The notes beneath the pieces were generated by a model, which was given only the letters and a program-made list of their open reading frames with translations, made no database searches and had not been told where the DNA came from. From contig NZ_CP092497.1 in NCBI RefSeq assembly GCF_022479115.1, positions 806,001-870,000 on the forward strand: a stretch of DNA of 64,000 nucleotides, written 5' to 3'. The DNA comes from Amycolatopsis sp. EV170708-02-1 (GTDB lineage: Bacteria > Actinomycetota > Actinomycetes > Mycobacteriales > Pseudonocardiaceae). This document shows, in pieces, positions 34,242-43,800 of this stretch. The translations under genes and the position numbers were made by a program. Every line of letters begins with the position of its first letter. The first letter of the stretch is position 1.

Positions 34242-34809
34242 AGCCGCGATGCCGCGAAGGGCCTGAAGCGACTTCGCTTACCCCATTCGCGAGCCTCTCA
34301 GAGCGTCCGTACGCCGCCGAAGGTCACCAAGCGGCCATCTGGACTAGACCAGCCCCCACCTGCGCGGAGCCGTCCACCCAGAGGTCTGGACCACCCCGTT
34401 CGTGCTACCCCGGCTGTCACCGTCCGCAACAAGATCGAATACGTCCGCGAGTGAGCCGAGACGCTTCCGGAGCGTTACCACCTCCGTCACCGAGCGAAGC
34501 GATCATGACTCTCCGCGAAGTTGATCAAGGCCGACGCCAGAGGCACTTTCCGGCCTCGGTCACCCCGCCCCGCGAAGGTCCCGGGCAGAGGCACCGGCAG
34601 GTGCACGGCTCATCTGCACAGTCGATTGGACCCCGGTAACCCCAGTGCATCGTGTTCTTTCGGCGATGTGTTAGCCACCGGCTGTGTACTAGCCCGATCG
34701 TGTTACTACGAACTCCCTGAGTGACCACTGGTTTGAGATAGATACCCATTCGATCCCCCGCGAAGGCCTCAGGGCGGCTACAGTGCCATCGACGACACCA
34801 CTTTCGGTC

Positions 34810-34838
34810 TAAAGCTGGCGCGGCTAAACGGCCGAAAG
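34810..34838 (+). promoter_or_regulatory. Possible WhiG/FliA-type promoter
   Basis: TAAA at 34810 and GCCGAAAG at 34831 resemble the sigma-WhiG/FliA consensus TAAA-N15/16-GCCGATAA, with a 17-base spacer and two mismatches in the -10. It lies 48 bases before the GTG of a WhiI-like regulator, whose Streptomyces counterpart is WhiG-dependent. The same bases also form the 34800-34839 stem, so this may be coincidence. Confidence 0.3.
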
Positions 34839-34885
34839 TCCCGGTGCCGGTCGGGGGGCACGACCGACTCCAGGGAGGTAGTGAC

Positions 34886-35602
34886 GTGGCTACCGTCGGC
34901 ATTTCTCAGGCCGTCCGATCCACGCCAGCCGGTTCATTGCCGGCGAGCATGGTTCCGCACCCGCGGGAAGAGCTTTTTTCCGTGTTGGTGGTCGATGACC
35001 ACCCGCTGTTGAGGGAGGCAATCTCAGCAAGACTCGCACAGATGGGTGCGGGCACCGTCCACGAGGCCGCCACGGTGGCCGAGGCGAGGGCGCGAGCACA
35101 GGCCACCGGGCCTTGTGACCTGGCGATCCTCGATCTCGGACTGCCGGATGGCAGCGGCATCGAGCTGGTTACGGAACTCCGTAGCCACGGCTGGCCTCGA
35201 GTAGTGGTGCTCGCTTCATCAGACGACCCGTACGCGGTCAGGTCGGCGTTCCAGGCCGGCGCCCAGGCATACCTGCTCAAGTCGGCTTCGCCGGTCGTGG
35301 TGACCGACGGCGTCCGCAGGGTGCTCGAGGGCGGCGTCTACGCGGACCCGAGCGTCGCACCGGTCTTGGCCACCGGCACCCGGGTCGCCGGCACCGACAA
35401 CACCCCGCGCGAGCTTTCCGCGCGCGAGGTCGAGGTGCTGCAGCTCGTGGCCGACGGCCAGAGCAACAAGGAGATCGGCGAGGAACTCAGCCTCTCCGCT
35501 CTCACGGTGAAGTCGCACCTCTCCCGCATCGGGCGCAAGCTCGGCACGGGTGACCGGGCTCAGATGGTGGCGCTGGCCATGCGTGCCGGCGTGATCCGCT
35601 GA
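34886..35602 (+). CDS. LuxR-type response regulator (WhiI-like by position)
   Basis: A 238-residue NarL/LuxR response regulator. The receiver domain has the acidic pair VLVVDDHPLLREA, phospho-acceptor ILDLGLPDGSG, switch serine VVLASSDD and lysine YLLKSAS. The C-terminal LuxR HTH is LSAREVEVLQLVADGQSNKE, then LSALTVKSHLSRIGRKL. No histidine kinase is adjacent, so it is an orphan. Gene order with DUF3000 and RNase D matches whiI, but here the phosphorylation pocket looks intact. GGGAGGT lies 6 bases before the GTG. Confidence 0.88.
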   Translation: MATVGISQAVRSTPAGSLPASMVPHPREELFSVLVVDDHPLLREAISARLAQMGAGTVHEAATVAEARARAQATGPCDLAILDLGLPDGSGIELVTELRSHGWPRVVVLASSDDPYAVRSAFQAGAQAYLLKSASPVVVTDGVRRVLEGGVYADPSVAPVLATGTRVAGTDNTPRELSAREVEVLQLVADGQSNKEIGEELSLSALTVKSHLSRIGRKLGTGDRAQMVALAMRAGVIR

Positions 35603-35670
35603 CAAAGGCGAACAGCCCTGCGGGGCGGGCGGACCAGGCGCGGTCCGCTCGTCCCGTAGGGTCTTCACCT

Positions 35671-36935
35671 ATGGAAGGCGACCGACCCGGAGAACCGCAG
35701 ACGGACCCGAAGACCGGCACCGACGACACCGGTGGACCGGTCCTGCTGCGCGAGCCCGCCGAGGGCACTCCACCGGTGATCGCCGACGCGACCGCCCTCG
35801 CCGAAGCCTGCGTGAAGATCGCGGGCGGCAGCGGGGCCATCGCCGTGGACACCGAACGCGCGTCCGGCTACCGATACTGGCCCAAGGCCTATCTCGTGCA
35901 GCTGCGCCGCGAAGGTGCCGGCTCCTTCCTCATCGACCCCATTCCGCTCGAAGGGCAGCTCGAACCCCTCGCGGAAGTCCTCAACAACGCCGAATGGGTG
36001 TTGCACGCGGCCTCGCAGGACCTGCCGTGCCTCGCCGAACTCGACCTGCACCCGAAGAGCCTGTTCGACACCGAACTCGCCGGACGGCTCGCCGGGTACG
36101 AACGGGTCGCCCTCGGCACCCTCGTCGAACTCCTCCTCGGCTACCAGCTGGAGAAGGGGCACAGCGCCGCCGACTGGTCGAAGCGCCCGCTTCCCGTCGA
36201 CTGGCTGAACTACGCCGCCCTCGACGTCGAGCTGCTCATCGAGCTGCGCGAGAAGCTCGAAGCCGACTTGGCCGCCCAGGGCAAGCTCGAATGGGCCCAG
36301 CAGGAATTCGAGGCCGTCCGCACCGCGCCGCCGCCCGCCCCTCGGGCCGAGCCGTGGCGCCGGACGTCCGGCGTGCACAAGATCCGCAGCGCCCGCGGCC
36401 TCGCCGCCGTCCGCGAGCTGTGGCAGGCGCGCGACGAGCTCGCCCGCAAACGCGACCGCGCGCCGAGCCGGATCCTGCCCGACAGCGCGATCATCAACGC
36501 CGTCACCGCCGACCCGAAGACCGTCGAGCAGCTGCAGGCGCTGCCGGTGTTCAGCGGCCGGGTGCAGCGCAAGTACACCGCGAGCTGGCTGCGGCATCTG
36601 CAGGCCGCCCGCGCGCTCCCCGCCGACGAACTGCCCACCCCGCGCAGCAGACCGACGGGCCGCCGCCGGTGAACCGGTGGTCGGACAAGGATCCCGACGC
36701 CGCCGCCCGGCTTTCCGCCGCCCGCGCGGCGCTTTCGGCGATCGCGGAGGACCGGCGGCTGCCGGTGGAGAACCTGCTGCTGCCGGAACTGGTGCGCCGC
36801 ACCTGCTGGCGTCCGCCCGCGGAGCTGAGCGAGGACTCCGTCGCCGAGGTCCTGCGCGACGGCGGTGCCCGGCCCTGGCAGGTCGAGCTGACGGTCGCGG
36901 TGCTGAGCAAGGCGCTCCACTCCACCGCGACCTGA
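35671..36935 (+). CDS. Ribonuclease D, split by an apparent frameshift
   Basis: DEDD 3'-5' exonuclease for RNA end trimming. Frame 1 (35671-36672, 333 aa) holds the exonuclease domain: AVDTERASGYRYWPKAYLVQ, WVLHAASQDLPCL, LFDTELAGRLAGY, LNYAALDVELL, and the HRDC domain (VRELWQARDELARKRDRAPS). It stops at GRRR. The missing family tail lies in another frame to 36935: GPPPVNRWSDKDPDAAARLS to WQVELTVAVLSKALHS. One extra base near 36648 restores a single 421-residue protein of normal length. Alternatively the tail is translated separately from GTG 36669 (GTGA overlap). Confidence 0.8.
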
Positions 36936-36941
36936 GCGGGA

Positions 36942-37051
36942 GCTGAAGGACGCCTTCACCGCATGTCACGCGGTGAAGGACGCTTTCGCCTCGTCGCACG
37001 CGGTCAAGGACGCTTTCGCCTCATGGCATGCGGTGAAGGACGCTTTCAGCC
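36942..37051. repeat. 30-bp tandem repeat, family B copy 2, between convergent genes
   Basis: Three 30-base units plus a 20-base partial one (36942, 36972, 37002, 37032), each with core AAGGACGC(C/T)TTC and a variable end such as CATGTCACGC or GTCGCACGC. All units run in the same direction, unlike the inverted arrangement at 13495. The last unit contains the TGA stop of the TetR gene (37046-37048, minus strand). Too short and too uniform in unit for CRISPR. Confidence 0.8.
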
Positions 37052-37702
37052 CTCCAGCAGCGCTCGCGCGGAGCCGCGCAGGACGGTGTCCGGCTCCCCG
37101 AGCCCGACGAGCCTCAGCACGCTGTCGGCCCCTTCGACGGCGTGCGCCTCGACGTCCAGGTCCGGCTGGTCTCGCCGGACGATCGCGATGCTCTCGACGA
37201 GCCCGAACACGAGGTCCGTCCGGATCGCCTGGAGGGCGGCCGTGACGCCCGCCGCCGCGACGAGCGAGCCGTACACGCGTTTGAGCTCCGCCCGTTCGGC
37301 CCGGAACCGCGCGAGCCGCGGCGACGAGATCTCCGGCAGCAGGTACAGGGCGCCGAGGTTGTGCCGCGCGCTGCCGAGCAAGTGGATGTCCGCGTAGGCC
37401 AGCGCCCACAGCCTCGTGCCGACCGGCGCGAGCTTGGCCGACAGCCCGCCCGCGACGTCCAGCGACGGCCGGACGGTGTCCTCCAGCAGCGCCGCGAGAA
37501 TGTCCTCTTTGGACGGAAAGTGGTAGTAGAGCGACGCCTGGCGCAGGCCGGCGCGTTCGGCGATGGCCCGCGTGGTCGTCGCCGCGTAGCCGGCGCCGGT
37601 GAACAGCTCCCCCGCCGCGTCCAAGACGGCGAGCCGCGCCTCCCGCTTGCTCGCGGCCGCGCCGCTGGCTCTCGGTCTGCCCACCCCGGTCGTTTTCGTC
37701 AT
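37046..37702 (-). CDS. TetR/AcrR family transcriptional regulator
   Basis: A 218-residue repressor with N-terminal HTH (AVLDAAGELFTGAGYAATTT ... LRQASLYYHFPSKEDILAAL) and a variable C-terminal ligand domain. It is divergent from the permease that opens the guanidine/urea operon, with a 177-base gap, and so probably controls that operon and itself. Ligand unknown; guanidine, carboxyguanidine or urea are candidates from context. Its stop codon lies in the tandem repeat. Confidence 0.88.
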   Translation of the reverse strand: MTKTTGVGRPRASGAAASKREARLAVLDAAGELFTGAGYAATTTRAIAERAGLRQASLYYHFPSKEDILAALLEDTVRPSLDVAGGLSAKLAPVGTRLWALAYADIHLLGSARHNLGALYLLPEISSPRLARFRAERAELKRVYGSLVAAAGVTAALQAIRTDLVFGLVESIAIVRRDQPDLDVEAHAVEGADSVLRLVGLGEPDTVLRGSARALLEG

Positions 37703-37879
37703 CTATCCGATCCTGCCATTTCTCCGCGAAGATCTTTGTTACGTCCGGCGGTCGGCCCAGGTTACCGAATCCGGTATCTGTTAACACCGCGCTTACCCGG
37801 CGGAGATCGGAAGGATCCCGCACGCGCTTAATTTCGGTCAGCCGATCGAAATCCGGCCCTTGAGACAGGAGCCTCCGCA

Positions 37880-39346
37880 ATGCCCTCCGAGGACCTTTCC
37901 GCCTTCGGGTACCGCCAAGAACTTCGCCGGACACTGGGCGGTTTCTCCGCCTTCGCCGCCGGTTTCTCCTTCGTTTCCATCCTTACGACGGTGTTCCAGC
38001 TGTTCGCCTTCGGCTATTCGTTCGGCGACACGCTCTTCTTCTGGACATGGCCGCTGGTGATCGCCGGGCAATTGCTCGTCGCGCTCAACTTCGCCGAACT
38101 CGCCGCCCGATTCCCGCTGGCCGGATCGGTTTACCAGTGGGCGAAACACCTCTCCCCCGGATTCGCGGGGTGGCTCGCCGGCTGGATGATGCTGGTGGGC
38201 TGCGTCGTGGCACTCGCCGGTGCCGCGATCGCGCTGCAGGTCGTCCTCCCGTCGGTCTGGAGCGGGTTCCAGCTCGTCGGCGGGGATCCGGCGATCACCT
38301 CCCCGACCGGTGCCAGCAACGCGGTCCTGCTCGGCACCGCGCTGATCGTCGTCACCACCGCGATCAACGCGGGCGGCGTGCGGCTGATGGCGCGGATCAA
38401 CGACGTCGGGGTCGCGGCCGAACTCGTCGGCGTCCTCGTGCTGATCATCGGGCTCGCGCTGTTCGCCGTCCGCGGTCCGCAGGTCGTGCTCCAGCCCGCG
38501 TGTGACAGCCCTGGAGCCGGCGGTGTCCTCGCTTCGGCGTTGATGGCGGCGTACGTGCTGTACGGCTTCGATACCGCCGCCTCCGTCGCCGAGGAGACGA
38601 AGGACGCCCGCCGCACCGCTCCTCGCGCCGTGCTTCGCGCCCTCCTGATCTCCGGGATCGGCGGGCTCGCGGTCGTCATCACCGCGTTGATGGCCGCGCC
38701 GAGCCTGACCGACGGGCAGCTGGCCGGGAAGGGCCTGCCGTATGTGATCACGGCCGTCTTCGGCGACACGCTCGGCCGGGTCTTCCTCGCCGACGTCGCG
38801 ATCGCGGTCGTCGTCTGCACCCTGACCATCCAGACCGGCACGGTCCGGCTGTTCTACTCGATGGCCCGCGACGGCGCGCTCCCCGGCGCCAAACGCCTTT
38901 CCGCGGTGAACGCCCGCACCGGCACGCCGATCGCGCCCGCGGTGCTGTCCGGGGTGCTCGCCATCGGGCTGCTGCTGCTGAATCTGGGGAACCCGACGAT
39001 CTTCAGCACCATCACCGGCACTTCGGTGGTCGTGGTCTATCTGGCCTATCTGCTGGTGACCGGACCCCTGCTGATCCGCCGCCGTCAAGGCCGTTTCACC
39101 GCCGAACCCGGCCATTTCTCCCTGGGGCGATGGGCTATTCCGGTCAACATCGCGGCAGTAGGGTACGGCGCGATGATGATCGTCAACATCGCCTGGCCAC
39201 GAGCCGAAATCTACGACCTGGCGGGCACCGGTTCCGTCTGGGTCCTGTTGTTCCCGATCGAGTTCGTCGGCGCCGCGCTGCTCACCGGCTATCTCTGCTG
39301 GCGCCGCCGCTCCGCGCTCACCACGGTTCCCGTCCCCGCGACCTGA
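37880..39346 (+). CDS. APC-family permease of the guanidine/urea operon
   Basis: A 488-residue amino acid/polyamine/organocation permease with about 12 transmembrane helices. It starts LRRTLGGFSAFAAGFSFVSI (helix 1, ligand-binding glycine motif); the mid-part includes YVLYGFDTAASVAEETKDAR, the loop typical of the ACT/APC subgroup. It opens an operon with DUF1989 proteins, carboxylase and allophanate hydrolase, so it likely imports guanidine, urea or a related amine. GACAGGAG lies upstream of the ATG. Confidence 0.88.
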   Translation: MPSEDLSAFGYRQELRRTLGGFSAFAAGFSFVSILTTVFQLFAFGYSFGDTLFFWTWPLVIAGQLLVALNFAELAARFPLAGSVYQWAKHLSPGFAGWLAGWMMLVGCVVALAGAAIALQVVLPSVWSGFQLVGGDPAITSPTGASNAVLLGTALIVVTTAINAGGVRLMARINDVGVAAELVGVLVLIIGLALFAVRGPQVVLQPACDSPGAGGVLASALMAAYVLYGFDTAASVAEETKDARRTAPRAVLRALLISGIGGLAVVITALMAAPSLTDGQLAGKGLPYVITAVFGDTLGRVFLADVAIAVVVCTLTIQTGTVRLFYSMARDGALPGAKRLSAVNARTGTPIAPAVLSGVLAIGLLLLNLGNPTIFSTITGTSVVVVYLAYLLVTGPLLIRRRQGRFTAEPGHFSLGRWAIPVNIAAVGYGAMMIVNIAWPRAEIYDLAGTGSVWVLLFPIEFVGAALLTGYLCWRRRSALTTVPVPAT

Positions 39347-39357
39347 AGGAAGGTTCC

Positions 39358-40191
39358 ATGAGCACGACATCGACCACGTACGGCGCGCGCGACCATGCCC
39401 GCGCCCAGGCGGGCACGGTGGCCGAAGCGATGCCGTCCATCCCGGCGTCCACCTGGCCGGACCCGCCGCCCGGGATCGACCCGGCGAAGCTGGTCTGGGC
39501 CGAGACCGTCGCCGGCGGCGGCTACACCCACAAGGTCCTCGCCCGCGGCACCGAACTGCGGCTGACCGACCTCGAAGGCGACGCCTGCGCGCATGTGCTG
39601 CTGTTCAACGCCGACCAGCCCTGGGAACGGCTGAACGTCGCGGACACGGTGAAGGTCCAGTGGAACGCCTACCTCGACGAGTCGATCGCCTTGCTTTCGG
39701 ACCAGGCGCGGGTGCTCGCGACCGTCGTCACCGACGAAAGCGGGAAACACGACGCCCTCTGCGGAACGTCCACTGTGGACGGCAACGCCGAGCGCTACGG
39801 CGACGGGAGCCCACAAGGCGATTCGCCGTCGGGCAACGCGCTGTTCACCCTCGCCGCCGCCAAACACGGCCTCGCGCCGCGCGATCTCCCGCCGAGCCTG
39901 TCCTTCTTCCAGGGCGTCCACGTGGAGACCGACGGCGGGCTGACGTTCACCGGTTCGGCGGGCCCCGGCAAGACCGTGGTCCTGCGCACCGAACTCCCGG
40001 TGATCGTCCTGATCGTCAACGTCGCGCACCCGCTCGACCCGCGCCCGGACTACACGGTCACCCCGTTGCGCGTCCTCGCCCAGCGAAGCGCGCCGTCCAC
40101 ACCGGACAGTCCTGAATGGACATCCTCTCCCGAAGCACAGCGCGCCTTCGAGAACACCGCCGACTACCTCACCGCTAGGGGCCTGGCATGA
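39358..40191 (+). CDS. cgdA: Carboxyguanidine deiminase subunit-type DUF1989 protein (UAAP1)
   Basis: A 277-residue DUF1989 protein of the 'urea amidolyase-associated protein 1' class. Features are GGGYTHKVLARGTELRLTDL near residue 55, GDACAHVLLFN, and the cysteine region KHDALCGTSTVDGNAERYGD near 148. In guanidine-degrading bacteria the UAAP1/UAAP2 pair forms carboxyguanidine deiminase CgdAB, producing allophanate. AGGAAGG precedes the ATG; stop overlaps the next ATG. The symbol is by family and operon context. Confidence 0.82.
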   Translation: MSTTSTTYGARDHARAQAGTVAEAMPSIPASTWPDPPPGIDPAKLVWAETVAGGGYTHKVLARGTELRLTDLEGDACAHVLLFNADQPWERLNVADTVKVQWNAYLDESIALLSDQARVLATVVTDESGKHDALCGTSTVDGNAERYGDGSPQGDSPSGNALFTLAAAKHGLAPRDLPPSLSFFQGVHVETDGGLTFTGSAGPGKTVVLRTELPVIVLIVNVAHPLDPRPDYTVTPLRVLAQRSAPSTPDSPEWTSSPEAQRAFENTADYLTARGLA

Positions 40192-40802
40192 CGACGATCA
40201 TCTCCGACACCGAGGTCGCCGCGCGGGCGCCGTATTCCACCGTGCTGCGCGAGGGCGAGACGCTCGCGATCATCGATCTCGGCGGCAACCAGGCCGTCGA
40301 CTTCCTCTGCTACGACGCCGCCGACACGGCGAAGAGGTACAGCGCGGCCGCCACGATCGCCGCGCAGCGCAACATCTTCCTCACCACCGGCAGCGTGCTG
40401 CGCACCGGCGAGGGCGCACCGCTGCTGACCGTCGTGGAGGACACCTGCGGGCGGCACGACACGATCGGCGGCGCCTGCAGCAAGGAATCGAACAGCCTCC
40501 GCTACGGCCAGCACACGCGGTACCAGCACGCCTGCGTCGAGAACTTCCTGACCGAAGGCGCCAAATGGGGGCTCGGCAAACGGGATCTGGTCAGCAACGT
40601 CAACTGGTACATGAACGTGCCGGTGGAACAGGACGGCACGCTCGGTATCGTCGACGGCATCTCCGCGCCCGGTCTCGAAGTCCGGCTGCGCGCCGAGACC
40701 GACGTGCTCGTGCTGGTGTCGAACTGCCCGCAGATCAACAATCCGTGCAACGGTTTCGACCCGACGCCGGTCCGGATGATCGTCACCGGCGGTGGCGCGT
40801 GA
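40188..40802 (+). CDS. cgdB: Carboxyguanidine deiminase subunit-type DUF1989 protein (UAAP2)
   Basis: A 204-residue DUF1989 protein, partner of the preceding one. Motifs: YSTVLREGETLAIIDLGGNQ, AVDFLCYDAADTAKRYSAAA, then the cysteine/histidine-rich EDTCGRHDTIGGACSKESNS and CVENFLTEGAKWGLGKRD. These Cys and His residues are plausible zinc ligands. Coupled by ATGA before and GTGA after. Expected to act with UAAP1 on carboxyguanidine. Confidence 0.83.
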   Translation: MTTIISDTEVAARAPYSTVLREGETLAIIDLGGNQAVDFLCYDAADTAKRYSAAATIAAQRNIFLTTGSVLRTGEGAPLLTVVEDTCGRHDTIGGACSKESNSLRYGQHTRYQHACVENFLTEGAKWGLGKRDLVSNVNWYMNVPVEQDGTLGIVDGISAPGLEVRLRAETDVLVLVSNCPQINNPCNGFDPTPVRMIVTGGGA

Positions 40803-43800
40803 AACTGCTCGTCGCCAACCGGGGGGAAATCGCCGTCCGGATCATCCGGACGGCAAGGGAGATGGGCATTCCGACGGTCGCCGTCTACTCCGACGCCGAC
40901 CGCACGGCCGCGCACGTACGGCTTTCCGACGAAGCCGTCCGTCTCGGCCCGGCGCCGGCGAGAGAGAGCTATCTCCTCGGCGACGCCATCATCGAAGCCG
41001 CGCTGAAGACCGGGGCGGACACGATCCACCCTGGTTACGGCTTCCTGTCCGAGGACGCCGCCTTCGCCAGGGCCGTGGAAGCGGCCGGGATCCGGTTCGC
41101 CGGTCCCGCGGCGGAGCATCTGGAGGTCTTCGGCAGCAAGCACACCGCACGGGAAAAGGCCGTCGAAGCCGGCGTTCCGCTGCTGCCGGGTACCGGCTTG
41201 CTGGCCGCCCTGGAAGACGCCGAGAGGGCGGCAGCGGAGATCGGTTATCCCGTGATGCTCAAGGCCACCGGCGGTGGCGGCGGGATCGGCATGCGGGCCT
41301 GCGCGTCCGCCGGGGAACTCCGCGACGCCTGGGAGGCGGTGCAGAACATCGCGGCCAAGAGCTTCTCGACGTCGGGCGTGTTCCTCGAACGGCTCGTGAC
41401 CCGCGCGCGGCATGTCGAGGTCCAGGTGTTCGGCGACGGCACGGGTGAGGTGCTGGCGCTGGGCACGCGGGACTGCACCCTGCAGCGGCGCAATCAGAAG
41501 GTGCTCGAAGAGTGCCCCGCGCCGGGGCTTTCCGAAGCGGTGCGGGAGAAACTGGTCTCGGCGGCCGTCGACCTCTGCGCTTCGGTGCGCTACCGGTCCG
41601 CCGGAACGGTCGAGTTCATCTACGACCCGGAGCGCGAAGAGGCCGCGTTCCTCGAAGTCAACACGAGGCTGCAGGTCGAACATCCGGTCACCGAGGCGGT
41701 CTACGGCATCGACCTGGTCTCGTGGATGCTCCGGCTCGCCGACGGCGACACCGGGATGTTCGCCACCACGCCGTCGCCGCGCGGGCACGCGATCGAAGCC
41801 CGCGTGTACGCGGAGGATCCGGCCGCCGGGCACCGGCCGAGCGCGGGCCTGCTGACCCGCGCTCATTTCCCCGAGGGCGTCCGGGTCGACACCTGGGTCG
41901 AGGCCGGGGCGAAGGTGACGACGCATTACGACCCGCTGCTCGCCAAGGTGATCACCGTCGGCGCGGATCGGCGCGAGGCGCTTTCCGCGCTGAGCGAGGC
42001 GCTCGGGATAAGCCGGGTGGACGGCGTCCGGACGAACCTCGGCCAGCTGCGCGCGGTCGCCGCGGATCGGCGGCTGCACGAGGTCACGCACGACACCGCG
42101 ACCCTCGGCACGATCACCGATCCCGAACCGCGGATCGAGGTCCTGCGGGGCGGCACGATGACCACCGTCCAGGACTGGCCGGGCCGGCTGGGGTTCTGGC
42201 ACGTGGGTGTCCCGCCGAACGGGCCGATGGACGACCTGTCCCTGCGGCTGGGCAACCGCGCCCTCGGCAATCCCGAAGGCGCGGCCGGCCTGGAGTGCAC
42301 TGTGGACGGTGTCTCGCTGCGGTTCACCGCGGACGCAATCGTTTGCGTCACGGGTTCTCCTTCGCCGGTGACCGTCGACGGTTCCTCTGTTCCACAATGG
42401 ACACCGGTCGAGATCCCCGCGGGCGGCGTGCTCGACGTCGGCACCGGGACCGCCGGGCTCCGCGCGTACGTCCTCGTGCGCGGCGGGATCGACGTGCCGG
42501 ACTTCCTCGGCAGCGCGGCGACGTTCACCCTCGGCGGTTTCGGCGGGCACGGCGGGCGCGCGCTGGCGACCGGGGACGTCCTCTCCCCCGGGCCGCTTCC
42601 GGAGAACGCCGTCACCGGTCCCGTCCCCGAGGCCGAACGCCCGGTCTTCGCCACGCACTGGGAGATCGGCGCGGCCGAGGGGCCGCACGCCGCGCCGGAG
42701 TTCTTCACCACGGACGACGTCGAGACCTTCTACGCCACCGATTGGGAGGTGCACTTCAACTCCGCGCGGACCGGCGTCCGGCTCGTCGGGCCACGGCCGC
42801 GCTGGGCGCGGGAGGACGGCGGCGAAGCGGGACTGCACCCGTCGAACATTCACGACACGCCGTACGCGATCGGCGCCGTCGACTACACCGGCGACCTGCC
42901 GATCCTGCTGGGCCCGGACGGGCCGAGCCTCGGCGGGTTCGTCTGCCCGGCGACCGTGGTGACCGGGCAGCGGTGGAAACTCGGCCAGCTGCGGCCGGGC
43001 GACACCGTGCGGTTCGTGCCGATCACCACCGAGCACGCGGGCGCGCTGCGGGACGAGCCGGCGACTGCGGTCAAGGCGAGCCGGAAGCCGATCGACGACG
43101 GCGGCATCCTCGGCCGTCTGTCCACAGCGGACGAGAACCCCGAGGTCACCTACCGGCGCAGCGGCGACGACAACCTGCTGATCGAGTACGGGCCGATGAA
43201 ACTGGACCTGGCGCTGCGGATGCGGGTCCACGCCCTGGCCGATCGGCTGGCCACGGAAGGGCTCGACGGCGTGATCGACCTGACTCCGGGCATTCGCTCG
43301 CTGCAGGTCCACGTCGATCCGGACGTGCTCCCGGTGCCGAAACTGCTCGGCCTCGTGCAGGAGGTGGAGCACGACCTGCCGCGCACCGCCGATCTCGTGG
43401 TGCCGAGCCGGACTGTGCGGATGCCGTTGTCCTGGGACGACCCGGCGACGCGTGAGGCGATCGAGCGGTACATGGCGGGCGTGCGGGACGACGCGCCGTG
43501 GTGCCCGTGGAACATCGAGTTCATCCGCCGGGTGAACGGTCTGTCCAGTGTGGACGACGTCTACCGCACGGTGTTCGACGCGGAGTACCTGGTGCTCGGC
43601 CTCGGCGACGTCTATCTCGGCGCGCCGGTGGCCACTCCCCTGGACCCGCGGCACCGGCTGGTGACCACGAAGTACAACCCGGCCCGCACCTGGACCGCGG
43701 AGAACTCGGTCGGCATCGGCGGCTCGTACCTGTGCATCTACGGTATGGAGGGCCCCGGCGGCTACCAGTTCGTCGGGCGGACCGTGCAGGTGTGGAGCGG

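Larger units (their letters stand above)
34056..34885. other. Long non-coding gap upstream of the response regulator
   Basis: About 830 bases without a credible gene; short frames here lack codon bias and overlap the hairpins. It contains, in order, a lower G+C stretch (34085-34130), a 13-base direct repeat (CTAGCGCCGCTAG at 34132 and CTAGCGCTGTAGC at 34150), a degenerate family C hairpin (34188-34241), two short dyads resembling GntR-type sites (34339-34352 and 34382-34395), a stem ACTTTCGG/CCGAAAGT (34800-34839), and the GGGAGGT ribosome site of the regulator. Most likely a regulatory region. Confidence 0.6.

Noticed and set aside
34191..34454. Possible 87-codon gene in the long gap
   Set aside because: Its beginning is the degenerate hairpin itself, codon usage is poor at third positions, and no ribosome site is seen.
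33985..34885. tRNA or small RNA gene in the longest gap
   Set aside because: No cloverleaf with a TTCGA-type T-loop and matching acceptor stem could be found by eye; the structured parts are simple hairpins. A covariance search would settle it.
34525..34902. Minus-strand open frame of 125 codons upstream of the response regulator
   Set aside because: It overlaps the regulator's ribosome site and start, has no recognisable domain and lacks coding bias.
36942..37051. CRISPR array
   Set aside because: The repeated unit is continuous 30-base tandem sequence with no unique spacers and no cas genes nearby.
37703..37879. Guanidine-I (ykkC) riboswitch before the guanidine operon
   Set aside because: The conserved ykkC stretches (such as the ACACG...GGGAUAAAAGCCCGGGAGA part) were not found; a divergent TetR gene is the likelier regulator.
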